From Haloarcula rubra (GTDB taxonomy: Archaea; Halobacteriota; Halobacteria; Halobacteriales; Haloarculaceae): a stretch of 64,000 nucleotides of DNA. The position numbers were made by a program, and so were the translations under genes. Each line of letters opens with the position of its first letter. Position 1 is the stretch's first letter. The notes under the pieces were generated by a model. It was not told the DNA's origin, did no database searches, and saw only the letters and a program-made list of their open reading frames with translations. Location: assembly GCF_019599465.1 (NCBI RefSeq), contig NZ_RKLR01000014.1:1-64000 (forward strand), read 5' to 3'. Below, in pieces: positions 25,268 through 33,899 of the stretch.

Positions 25268-26343
25268 GCTTCCTCGAACGGCATCCCGAGAAACCACTGC
25301 TCGCGAACCGTCGCCTCCGAGCCGTCATCGGCGTGGTGGTGCTGGCACTACTGGCGGTACCGTTCGTGACGACGGACGCGCTGACTGGCCTCATCCTCAC
25401 CGGACTCGTGTTCGTGATGCTCGGCGTCTCGTGGAACCTGCTCGCGGGGTACGCGGGACAGATTTCGCTGGGACACGCCGCGTTCTTCGGCATGGGCGCG
25501 TTCGTCGCCGCTTGGCTGACTACACCCTCTGCGGCGGGGTTCCCGGCGTCGATACAGCTACCGATACTGGTCGCGGTGGTCGTCGGCGGTGTGGCCGCCG
25601 CGCTCATCGCGCTGATTATCGGCCCCATCATCTTCCGACTGAGTGGTCACTACTTCGCCATCGGGACGCTCGCACTGGCGGCGGTCATCGAACTGGTGAT
25701 GCTGGACCAGCGTTCGCTCACCGGCGGGTCGACCGGCTACTACGTGCAGGGCGACCTGGCCATCAACGACTTCGTGGGTCACGGGGACGTGATGTTCCTG
25801 TTGACGCTCGTCGCGACGGTACTCACTATCGCGGTGACCTACCGTATCGTCCGTGGTGCAGGTGGTCTGGGCATGAAGGCCATCCACGACGACGAGGAGG
25901 CCGCAAGTAGCCTCGGCGTCAACCCGCTGAAGTACAAGATGTACGCCTTCGTCGTCTCGTCGTTCTTCGCCGGACTCGCCGGCGGACTCTACGGCCACTA
26001 CACGCTGTACATCAACCCCGAATCGACGCTCGCGGTGACGTGGACCATCGACTCGCTCGTCATCGTCATCCTCGGTGGGATGGGCACGTTCGCCGGTCCG
26101 ATACTCGGATCGGCGCTGTTCCTCCTGCTGGACACCGGTCTGGCAGCTATCGTCGGGAGCGTCGCGACCACTATCGAGGGCACACTCATCATCCTGTTCA
26201 TCATCTTCCTCCCGCAGGGCCTGTACGGTCTCGCGGAGGACTACCTCATTACCGACGTCGGCAGAGGTGGCGCGTCGGCGGCCCCGAAGTCCAGTGACGC
26301 GACGCCGGGCACGGACCCGGACGTAGTTTCCGACGAGGACTGA
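25264..26343 (+). CDS. livM: Liv-type ABC transporter permease 2
   Basis: 359 residues from GTG 25264 (GTGA overlap with livH). About ten membrane helices; GYAGQISLGHAAFFGMGAF and AIHDDEEAASSLGVN (the coupling-helix region) are characteristic of LivM, as is the long hydrophilic C-terminus. Converges on livF, with about 70 bases between the two stops. Confidence 0.9.
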   Translation: MSFLERHPEKPLLANRRLRAVIGVVVLALLAVPFVTTDALTGLILTGLVFVMLGVSWNLLAGYAGQISLGHAAFFGMGAFVAAWLTTPSAAGFPASIQLPILVAVVVGGVAAALIALIIGPIIFRLSGHYFAIGTLALAAVIELVMLDQRSLTGGSTGYYVQGDLAINDFVGHGDVMFLLTLVATVLTIAVTYRIVRGAGGLGMKAIHDDEEAASSLGVNPLKYKMYAFVVSSFFAGLAGGLYGHYTLYINPESTLAVTWTIDSLVIVILGGMGTFAGPILGSALFLLLDTGLAAIVGSVATTIEGTLIILFIIFLPQGLYGLAEDYLITDVGRGGASAAPKSSDATPGTDPDVVSDED

Positions 26344-26412
26344 CCGACTGCTCGCCCTCTTTAGGTTGCGACACGGCTCAAAAACGAATTGCCGTTCTGT
26401 GCTGACTCGGAT

Positions 26413-27117
26413 TCAGGCCCCGAGGTACGATTCTTCGACCCGCTCGTCCTGTGCGAGTTCCGCGGCCGTTCCGGAGAGCGTCATTCGTCCCGTCTTAATG
26501 ACGTAGCCGCGGTCCGCCACCCGGAGCGCGTTGTAGATGTCTTGTTCGACCAGTAAGACGGTCGTCCCTTGCTCGTTGATGCGCTCGATGGCCTCGAACA
26601 CGTCGTCAACGAGGACCGGTGCGAGGCCGAGACTCGCCTCGTCGAGTAGGAGCAAGTCGGGGTCGCTCATCAGGCCACGCCCGATGGCGAGCATCTGCTG
26701 TTCGCCGCCCGAGAGCGTACCGGCGCGCTGGTCGGCCCGTTCCTCTAGTCGGGGGAAGATATCGTACACTGTCTCCAGCCGTTCGTCCATCTTACTGCGG
26801 TCGACGTACGCACCGAGTTCGAGATTCTCACGGATACTGCTGTCCGTGAATATCTCTCGGCCCTCGGGGACGTGTGCGATCCCCTCTTTGACGACGTCTT
26901 CGAAGGGCATCGCTCCGATGTCCTCGCCTCGGAACCGGACCTCGCCGGCTGTCGGCGTCAGGTCGCCACAGATGGTCTTGAGCGTAGTCGTCTTGCCCGC
27001 GCCGTTCGCACCGAGCAGTGCGACCGTCTCGCCTTTCTCTACGGAGAGACTTACGTCCCACAGCACCTGCACGTTCCCGTACGACACGTCTATCGAGTCG
27101 ACTTCGAGGAGTGCCAT
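26413..27117 (-). CDS. livF: Liv-type ABC transporter ATPase (LivF-type)
   Basis: 234 residues, typical LivF length. Walker A GANGAGKTT, the LivF-like IAHVPEGREIF, signature LSGGEQQM, Walker B LLLLDEASLGL and H-loop LVEQD are all present. It is encoded on the strand opposite livKHM and far from livG, so the complete transporter comes from three transcription units. Start at ATG 27117 (MALLEVDSIDVSYG). Confidence 0.9.
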   Translation of the reverse strand: MALLEVDSIDVSYGNVQVLWDVSLSVEKGETVALLGANGAGKTTTLKTICGDLTPTAGEVRFRGEDIGAMPFEDVVKEGIAHVPEGREIFTDSSIRENLELGAYVDRSKMDERLETVYDIFPRLEERADQRAGTLSGGEQQMLAIGRGLMSDPDLLLLDEASLGLAPVLVDDVFEAIERINEQGTTVLLVEQDIYNALRVADRGYVIKTGRMTLSGTAAELAQDERVEESYLGA

Positions 27118-27250
27118 CGATTATCAGCCCTTCGCTGTCCGTTTTCTTAAGCCTACCCCTCTCCATTCTGGGTCGCGGTCAGCAGCACCGCTACGTGAGA
27201 CTCGGAACCGCGAAGAAGTGGTATGAGCCGACCGCGGTCGTTCGTCTCGG

Positions 27251-28129
27251 TTACTCCTGGCCGCCCTTCTGGACGTCGGCCTCTGCGTAGCTCACGTCGC
27301 GTTCGGTGACGTCGACGGTCATCGAACCGACGGACTCGATTTCGGCCTCGATGGTGTCGCCGTCGGAGAGTTCGCTGACGCCCTCGGGCGTGCCCGTGGT
27401 AATCACGTCACCGGTCTCCAGCGTGGCCCCGAGCGAGGCGTACTGCACGACGTCGGCGCAGGTGTACACCATGTCGCCGGTGTTCTCGTACTGGCGGCGT
27501 TCGCCGTTGAGTTGCAGTTCCATCTGGAGGTCCTGCGGGTCGTCGATCTCGTCGGCGGTGGTCACGCACGGGCCGATTACCGTGAACGTGTCGTAGGACT
27601 TCCGGTTCGAGCGGTCCTGGTCGCCCCGGAGCGAGATGTCGAGCAGGATGGTGTATCCGAAGATGTGGTCCCACGCCTCCTCGGCGGGCACGTCCTTGAT
27701 GTCGCCCTCCATGACGAATGCCAGTTCTACCTCGTGGTCCGTCCGCCTGTCCGTGAAGGGCAGTTCGATGCCGTGGTCCGGGCCGACGACGCTGGAGGGG
27801 GCCTTCAGGAAGTAGCCCTTGTCCTTGATGGAGAACCACTCTTCGGTGGTGATGTCGCGGTCCGACAACGCCTCCTCGATGTGGTTCTCGTAGTTCAGCG
27901 GCGCAGCGATGACCTTTCCGGGCCGACCCACGGGTGAGCCGATATCTACGTCGGTGACGGCGTGGTCGGCGTCGGCGTCTTCGTACTCACTGGCGTCGTA
28001 GTCGCCCTCGATGTACTCGACGAGAGGTTCGTCGCCGTCGAGGCCGAGGCGGTCGCTCAGTGCGATGACTCCGGTACCGTCGTCTGTGAGCAAGCCTAAC
28101 TGGTCGTCGTCGTAGCGGACGAATCGCAT
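27251..28129 (-). CDS. FAH-family hydrolase, candidate maleyl/fumarylpyruvate hydrolase
   Basis: 292 residues. The fumarylacetoacetate-hydrolase fold is evident: FLKAPSSVVGPDHGIELP, the metal-binding pair in DHEVELAFVM (E-x-E), the third acidic ligand in GYTILLDISLRGDQ, and TGTPEGVSELSDGD at the C-terminus. Such enzymes cleave C-C bonds of acylpyruvates; XylX-type dehydratases of sugar acids have a similar length, so that is an alternative. The gentisate context makes maleylpyruvate or fumarylpyruvate the preferred substrate. Follows the SDR gene on the same strand by 82 bases. Confidence 0.8.
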   Translation of the reverse strand: MRFVRYDDDQLGLLTDDGTGVIALSDRLGLDGDEPLVEYIEGDYDASEYEDADADHAVTDVDIGSPVGRPGKVIAAPLNYENHIEEALSDRDITTEEWFSIKDKGYFLKAPSSVVGPDHGIELPFTDRRTDHEVELAFVMEGDIKDVPAEEAWDHIFGYTILLDISLRGDQDRSNRKSYDTFTVIGPCVTTADEIDDPQDLQMELQLNGERRQYENTGDMVYTCADVVQYASLGATLETGDVITTGTPEGVSELSDGDTIEAEIESVGSMTVDVTERDVSYAEADVQKGGQE

Positions 28130-28211
28130 AGACGAGATATCGACGGAAACCGTGATAAAAGATGCCCTTCTGGCCGACCGATTCCGTGGCGAAGGCGGGG
28201 ACGTCGCACAC

Positions 28212-29099
28212 TCAAAAGTGCGCGTCCGTCCGGGTCAGGTCGCAGTCCTCGGCCACGTCCTCGCGGAAGTGGTCGGCCAGCGAGTCGACCGTCCAACCGT
28301 CCGGCTTGACGCCGACGGCTTCCATGGCCGGGTCCGAGAAGACGCCCACGCGGTCGCCGCCAGCGTAGAGCGTACACCCTGTCACGTCTTCAGCCGCCTC
28401 GCTGGCGAGGTACGCGACCATCGGTGCCACTTTCTCGGGCGGCATCTCCTCGCGGGTGTATGGGCGGTGTTCCTCGGGGACCGTCTCGGTCATCCGCGTG
28501 TAGCCGTTCGGGACGAGCGCGTTGACACGTACGTCCGAGCGGTGCATCTCCGTCGACACCGAGCGTACCATCCCGAGCACGCCCGCTTTCGCGGCGGCGT
28601 AGTTGGCCTGTCCGAGGTTCCCGCGGGCGGCCCCGGCGCTGACAGCCAGGTACGAGCGCTGGCGGTCGAAGCCGTCCTCGCCAGTTTCTCGCCAGTGGCC
28701 ACACGCTGCACGGAGCGGTGCGAACTGGCCGGTGAGGTTAGTCTCGACGACGGCCGTCCAGTCCTCGGGGTCGAGTTTGTAGCTCATCCCGTCCCGGAGG
28801 ATGCCAGCGAAGTTCGCGACGAAGTCGAGTCGACCGTGTTCGGCGACCGTCTCCTCGACGAGGCGGTCCGCGTACTCGAAATCGCTCACGTCGCCGTGGT
28901 GGGCCGTCGCCTCACCGCCAGCCTCGCGGATGTCGACCGCGACCCGTTCGGCGACGGCCGCGTCGCTCCCCTCACCCGAGACAGAGGTCCCACGGTCGTT
29001 CACCACGACGGTCGCGCCGTGGTCGGCGAGTTCGTGGGCCGCCGCCTCGCCGAGGCCGTTCCCCCCGCCGGCGACGATACAGACCGTCTCGTCCAACAT
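28212..29099 (-). CDS. Short-chain dehydrogenase/reductase
   Basis: 295 residues. NAD(P)-binding GGGNGLGEAAAHELA, the NFAGI (NNAG variant) segment, and the catalytic SAGAARGNLGQANYAAAK with Ser, Tyr and Lys. The layout including FANRDGTSVSGEG-like acidic insert (NDRGTSVSGEGSD) resembles the dehydrogenase domain of peroxisomal multifunctional enzyme type 2, i.e. 3-hydroxyacyl-CoA dehydrogenase. Stop of the upstream aldehyde dehydrogenase lies one base before its start, so the two are one transcript. Works probably on hydroxyacyl-CoA or an alcohol intermediate; substrate not decided. Confidence 0.82.
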   Translation of the reverse strand: MLDETVCIVAGGGNGLGEAAAHELADHGATVVVNDRGTSVSGEGSDAAVAERVAVDIREAGGEATAHHGDVSDFEYADRLVEETVAEHGRLDFVANFAGILRDGMSYKLDPEDWTAVVETNLTGQFAPLRAACGHWRETGEDGFDRQRSYLAVSAGAARGNLGQANYAAAKAGVLGMVRSVSTEMHRSDVRVNALVPNGYTRMTETVPEEHRPYTREEMPPEKVAPMVAYLASEAAEDVTGCTLYAGGDRVGVFSDPAMEAVGVKPDGWTVDSLADHFREDVAEDCDLTRTDAHF

Positions 29100-29100
29100 C

Positions 29101-30600
29101 TCAGAACGGGAACTCGCGGTCCTCGTGCTGGAGCGATATCCACTTCTTCTCGGTCGCCTCGTCGAGGAAGTCGTCGGTGTTGTAGCCGCCGACGCCGGAC
29201 GCGCCGGTCCCGCTGAACGGCACGTGGGCCTCGTCGTTTATCGGTTGGTCGTTGACGTGGACCATGCCGGTCTCCATCCGCTGGGCGATGCGCTTGCCCG
29301 CGCCCACGTCGCCGGCGTGAACCGACCCGGAGAGACCGAACTCGGTATCGTTGGCGAGTTCGACCGCCTCGTCGACGTCCGAGAACGGGATGACTGGAAC
29401 CACCGGGCCGAAGTGCTCGTTGCATGCGGCGGCCATGTCGTTGGTCACGTCCGACAGCACGGTCGGTTCGACGACCAGCGAGTCCTCGACGCCGTCGAGT
29501 TCGACCGTCTCGCCGCCGGTCTCGAGCGTCGCTCCGGCGTCGACGGTCCGTTCGACGTAGTCCAGAATCTCGTCTCGCTGTGACTCGTCGATGATGGGGC
29601 CGACGACGACGTGGTCGTGGGCGCTCCCGGCCGGCAGGTTCTCTGCTCGCTCGGCTATCTTCTCGACGTACTCGTCGTAGACGTCCTCGTGGACGAGATG
29701 GCGGTTGATTGAGATACAGACCTGTCCCTGATGGGCGAACGACCCGAAGACACCGGCGTTTACGGCCTGTTCGAGGTCGGCGTCGTCGGTGACGATGTGA
29801 GCGTTGTTGCCGCCGAGTTCCATCGCGGCCTCGGCGAGGTTCTCGCCGGCCGCTGCGGCGACGCGCCGACCGACTTCGGTCGACCCAGTGAACGCGACTA
29901 CGTCGCTCTGGTCGTGACTGGCGACGGCGTCGCCGATTTCCGACCCGCGGCCGGTGACGACGTTGATGACCCCCTCGGGGAAGCCCGCGTCCTCGAACAG
30001 TCGAGCGAACAGGAGACCACCCACGACCGGCGTGTTAGTCGCCGGCTTGACGACGACGGTGTTTCCTGCGGCGACGGCCGGGACGATGGCTCGCGCCGAG
30101 AGGTTCAGTGGGAAGTTCCACGGAGAGATGACCGTCACGACGCCCTGTGGCTCTCGCTGGACGACGTTCTCTTTGCCGGGGATGTTCGAGGCGGCGTGTT
30201 CACCTTTCATCCGCCGGGGTAGTGTCGCGGCCTCGGCTATCTGGTCCTCGGCGAGGTGGACGGACGTCTCGCCCATCCCCTCTATCTGACCGGCCTCCGT
30301 CGCCAGCAGGTCGACGATTTCTTCGCTGTGTTCGTCCATCGTCTGCAGGAGGTTCTGGACGAGTTCTTCGCGGCGTGCCGGCGGCGTCTGTTCCCACTCA
30401 GTCTGGGCCTCGGCGGCCGCCTCGTAGGCCGCGTCCACATCGGCGTCGTTGCCACGGGGAACCTCTGTGACCGTCTCACGTGTGGACGGGTCGGTCACGG
30501 CTATCGTATCCCCGCTGTCGCTCGCGCGCCACTCCCCACCGATGTAGAGCGAACTCCAGTCGGCGTCGATACTGTACCGGGATAGGCTGTCCTGCGCCAT
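29101..30600 (-). CDS. NAD(P)-dependent aldehyde dehydrogenase
   Basis: 499 residues from MAQDSLSRYSIDADW. ALDH superfamily marks: VTVISPWNFPLNLSARAI, the general base Glu in MELGGNN, the nucleophile Cys in HQGQVCISINR, and EHFGPVVPVIPF. Benzaldehyde- or vanillin-type dehydrogenases share this pattern, consistent with an aromatic locus (oxidation of an aryl aldehyde to the acid). A longer N-terminus is possible but not supported. First gene of the ALDH-SDR-FAH run on the minus strand. Confidence 0.88.
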   Translation of the reverse strand: MAQDSLSRYSIDADWSSLYIGGEWRASDSGDTIAVTDPSTRETVTEVPRGNDADVDAAYEAAAEAQTEWEQTPPARREELVQNLLQTMDEHSEEIVDLLATEAGQIEGMGETSVHLAEDQIAEAATLPRRMKGEHAASNIPGKENVVQREPQGVVTVISPWNFPLNLSARAIVPAVAAGNTVVVKPATNTPVVGGLLFARLFEDAGFPEGVINVVTGRGSEIGDAVASHDQSDVVAFTGSTEVGRRVAAAAGENLAEAAMELGGNNAHIVTDDADLEQAVNAGVFGSFAHQGQVCISINRHLVHEDVYDEYVEKIAERAENLPAGSAHDHVVVGPIIDESQRDEILDYVERTVDAGATLETGGETVELDGVEDSLVVEPTVLSDVTNDMAAACNEHFGPVVPVIPFSDVDEAVELANDTEFGLSGSVHAGDVGAGKRIAQRMETGMVHVNDQPINDEAHVPFSGTGASGVGGYNTDDFLDEATEKKWISLQHEDREFPF

Positions 30601-30720
30601 ACGCTCACATACGTCGAACAGAGTATGAAGGTTTGGTAACATCGATGTCAGTGGCCGACACTGGCCTCGCCGGTCGGCAGGGACGATCCGTTACTCGAAC
30701 GGGCGAGGCAGGATGTCGGC

Positions 30721-33700
30721 TTACCGACCAGCGCCAGATAGTGCTGCGTCTATCGCTTCGATGGGCGTCGGTGGTTCGTCCCGGTCGACCCCGGCGAACG
30801 TCCCGTCCGTGTCGACGTCGAGGTCCGCGAGTTGTGTTCGACAGGACGCCCCGGGCGCGACGACGGCTCCCGCCTCGCTGTCACTCACCTGGCCTTCGAG
30901 CGTGTCACCGATAGCCATGCTCATCGCGTGGTGTTCGGCCTCGTAGCCGAAACTGCCGGCCATGCCACAGCAGCCCGAATCGAGCGGGTCGACTTCGTAG
31001 CCCGCCCGCCGCAGGACACCCACGGCGTGGTGGTCCTTCTTCGTCGCTTTCTGGTGACAATGCCCGTGGTAGGCCATCGAGCGCCCCGGGGCATCGAGCG
31101 ACAGGTTATCGTCCAGTCGGAAGATATCGAGGTACTCACAGACCCCGTAGCTGTTGACTGCGAGTGTCTCGACGTCCTCGCCCGAGAGCAGATCCAGATA
31201 GTCCGACTGGAGCATCACCGCGTCGCTGGGTTCGACCACGACGATGTCCCATCCGTTCGCGACGCGAGGGGTCAGCGCGTCGACAGCCTCGCGTGCCGTC
31301 TCGCGGGTGGCGTCGACGAACCCTTTGGAGTACGCCGGCCGCCCGCTGTCGGTCACGTCGGCCAAGTCGACGTGAACGCCGGCCGCTTCGAGGACCCGAA
31401 CTGCGGCTTTCCCTACTTCGGGGTGGCTGAAGTTCGTGTACGTGTCGGGGAACAACACGGCCTTCCGGTCGGCTTCGGTCTCTGTGACCTGTGGCCCACG
31501 GGACTCGAACCAGTCTTGCAAGCTCTCACGTTCGAACGTCGGGAGCGAGCGCTCACGAGCGATACCTAGCGTCTTTTCCATCAACGCCCGTGCACCCGGA
31601 AGCTTCGGGCCGAGGTTCGAGAGCGGGGCGAGCGTACTCCCGAGGCGGGCCAACGTGTCGACGTTGGCGAACACCCGTTCGCGGAGGCCCGCACCATGTT
31701 CTTGATGATGGGCGTGTTCGACCTCGACTTTCAGTTTTGCCATGTCCACCTCGCTCGGACAATCGTGGGCACACCCCTTACAGCCGATACAGAGGTCCAT
31801 GACCTCGGAGACGAACTCGTCGTCGGTCGGGTCGTCCGGCAGGTCGCCGCTCATCGCCTGCCGGAGCATGTTGGCTCTGCCCCGGGTCGACGTGACTTCT
31901 TCGTCTGCCGCCCGGAAGGTCGGACACATCACGCCCCCCTCGGACTGCTGGGTGCGACAGCCGCCACAGCCGTGACACAGTTCGACCATCCCCTGCATAC
32001 CGTTCTCGTTGTCCCACTCCAGCGCCGAGTCGAACCCGGCGTCGAACTCGTACTCGGGGTCGAAGCGTAGATTCTCGGTCAGCGAGACGTCGCCACAGAC
32101 CTGGCCGGGGTTGAGGAGCCAGTCGGGATCGAACGCCGTCTTCAGGTCGCGGAACGCCTCCCAGAGCCGTTCGCCGTACAGTTTTCGGTTCCACTGCGTG
32201 CGGGCGCGGCCGTCACCGTGCTCGCCGGAGACGGACCCGCCGAACTCCACCACGAGGTCGGTGACGGCCTCGCCGATGTTCTCCATCGCGTCGAGGTCGG
32301 TCTGAGATTTCGTGTTCACGAGCGGCCGGACGTGTAACACGCCCGGGCCCGCGTGGGCGTAGAACGAGGCGAACGTGTCGTTCGCTTCGAGAACGTCCTG
32401 AAACTCGCTGACGAACTCTGGGAGGTGTTCCGGCGGGATAGCACAGTCTTCGAGGAAGCTGATGTGCTTGGCGTCGCTCGTCCGCCCGAGCAGGATTGGG
32501 AGTCCGGACTTTCGGAGCTTCCAAATCTCTTTGCGCTCGTCGGCGTCGTAGGCCTCCAGAGCGTCGAACGCGTACCGGTCGACCTCGGTGGCTGTTTCGT
32601 CACTATCGTCGTCCGGCACCCGATCGGCCAGCAGGTCCGCCACCTGGTCGCGGCCGTGTTCGTCGTCGTCGGCGTAGAACTCCACCAGCAGGGCGGCCCG
32701 CGTCCGGTCGGGGAGTTTCGCCGCCACGTCGGCGAACTCCGTCGTGTCGGACGCGAGGTCGATGAGTACGTCGTCGATGAGTTCGACCGCCGCCGGGTCG
32801 TGGTCGAGCACGTGTCGGACGTCACTGACCGCCTCGACGACGCTGTCGTAAGTCAACAGGGCGACCGATTTCGTCTCTGGGAGTGGTTCGAGCGAGACGG
32901 TCGCCTCGGTGACGACGGCGAGGGTTCCCTCGCTGCCGGCGAGCAGACGGGCGAGGTTGACGGTCCCTGCCTCCCCGTACTCGCCTTCGTACTCGGCGAC
33001 CAGGCGGTCGAGGTTGTATCCCGAGACGTTACGCTTGAGTTCGGGATAGCGTTCGTCTATCTCGTCGGCGTGGTCGTCGAGTAGCGACAGGACGCCGGCG
33101 GCGATACGTGCTTCGAGGTCCTCACCGTCGGGGTCCGCACGGTCTCGGAGGTCTTCGACCGCCACCTCGCCGAACGTGGTGACAGTGCCGTCCGCGAGAA
33201 CCACCTCGCACTCCTCGACGTAGTGATCGGTCTTCTCGTAGACGAGCGAGTGCGCGCCCGTCGAGTTGTTACCGATGGCGCCACCGATGGCGCTCCGGTT
33301 GCCCGCAGCGGGGTCTGGTCCGAAGGTCAGCCCGTACTCGGCCGCCCTGTCGTTGAGGTCGGCGAGTACTGTCCCGGCCTGCACGCGGGCCTGACGGGTA
33401 TCGGGGTCCATCGATATCACGCCGTCCATGTGTCGTGTGAAGTCCAGTACGACCGCCTCGTTCACGGTCTGGCCCGCGAGACTCGTCCCTCCGCCCCGGG
33501 GAAGGACGGGTATGTCACGCTCGGCGCAGTAGGAGACGACGCTGGCCGCCTCCGCCGTCGAGGTAGGGAAGACGACACCGATAGGTGTCACCTCGTAGGC
33601 GCTGGCATCTGTCGCGTAGAGTTGCCGAGTGTAGGTGTCGAACCGAACCTCGCCGTCGACTCTCGTTTCGAGGTCGGAGACGAGACCCGGCCGCTCGACA

Positions 33701-33798
33701 GACCCGCCGACGTAGTCGTAGTCCGCTCGCTCGTCGCTCGCCGTTGGGGCGAGTTGGATACCACCGTCTGTGGCGGCGTCGCTATCGTCGTCGCGCAT
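30721..33798 (-). CDS. Fused FAD-linked 2-hydroxyacid dehydrogenase/Fe-S subunit (GlcD-GlcF, D-lactate type)
   Basis: 1025 residues from MRDDDSDAATDG. The first half is an FAD-binding type 4 oxidase (LPRGGGTSLAGQTV; FGPDPAAGNRSAIGGAIGNN; SGEHGDGRAR). The second half has two [4Fe-4S] motifs (CHGCGGCRTQQ with a later Cys, and CIGCKGCAHDCP) and two CCG repeats (YHGHCHQK and DSGCCGMAGSFGYE). Such fusions oxidise D-lactate or glycolate and pass electrons to quinone at the membrane face. It is on the same strand as ALDH with a 120-base gap. Substrate not determined; D-2-hydroxyacids are likely. Confidence 0.85.
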   Translation of the reverse strand: MRDDDSDAATDGGIQLAPTASDERADYDYVGGSVERPGLVSDLETRVDGEVRFDTYTRQLYATDASAYEVTPIGVVFPTSTAEAASVVSYCAERDIPVLPRGGGTSLAGQTVNEAVVLDFTRHMDGVISMDPDTRQARVQAGTVLADLNDRAAEYGLTFGPDPAAGNRSAIGGAIGNNSTGAHSLVYEKTDHYVEECEVVLADGTVTTFGEVAVEDLRDRADPDGEDLEARIAAGVLSLLDDHADEIDERYPELKRNVSGYNLDRLVAEYEGEYGEAGTVNLARLLAGSEGTLAVVTEATVSLEPLPETKSVALLTYDSVVEAVSDVRHVLDHDPAAVELIDDVLIDLASDTTEFADVAAKLPDRTRAALLVEFYADDDEHGRDQVADLLADRVPDDDSDETATEVDRYAFDALEAYDADERKEIWKLRKSGLPILLGRTSDAKHISFLEDCAIPPEHLPEFVSEFQDVLEANDTFASFYAHAGPGVLHVRPLVNTKSQTDLDAMENIGEAVTDLVVEFGGSVSGEHGDGRARTQWNRKLYGERLWEAFRDLKTAFDPDWLLNPGQVCGDVSLTENLRFDPEYEFDAGFDSALEWDNENGMQGMVELCHGCGGCRTQQSEGGVMCPTFRAADEEVTSTRGRANMLRQAMSGDLPDDPTDDEFVSEVMDLCIGCKGCAHDCPSEVDMAKLKVEVEHAHHQEHGAGLRERVFANVDTLARLGSTLAPLSNLGPKLPGARALMEKTLGIARERSLPTFERESLQDWFESRGPQVTETEADRKAVLFPDTYTNFSHPEVGKAAVRVLEAAGVHVDLADVTDSGRPAYSKGFVDATRETAREAVDALTPRVANGWDIVVVEPSDAVMLQSDYLDLLSGEDVETLAVNSYGVCEYLDIFRLDDNLSLDAPGRSMAYHGHCHQKATKKDHHAVGVLRRAGYEVDPLDSGCCGMAGSFGYEAEHHAMSMAIGDTLEGQVSDSEAGAVVAPGASCRTQLADLDVDTDGTFAGVDRDEPPTPIEAIDAALSGAGR

Positions 33799-33899
33799 GT
33801 ACGTCGAACTGTGAGAACCAGTCACTTAATCCCCCCGTTGTCGCTGTACCGACGACCGCGGCAGTACAGTTTTTACCACGCCCCTCGTCGTACGATATC

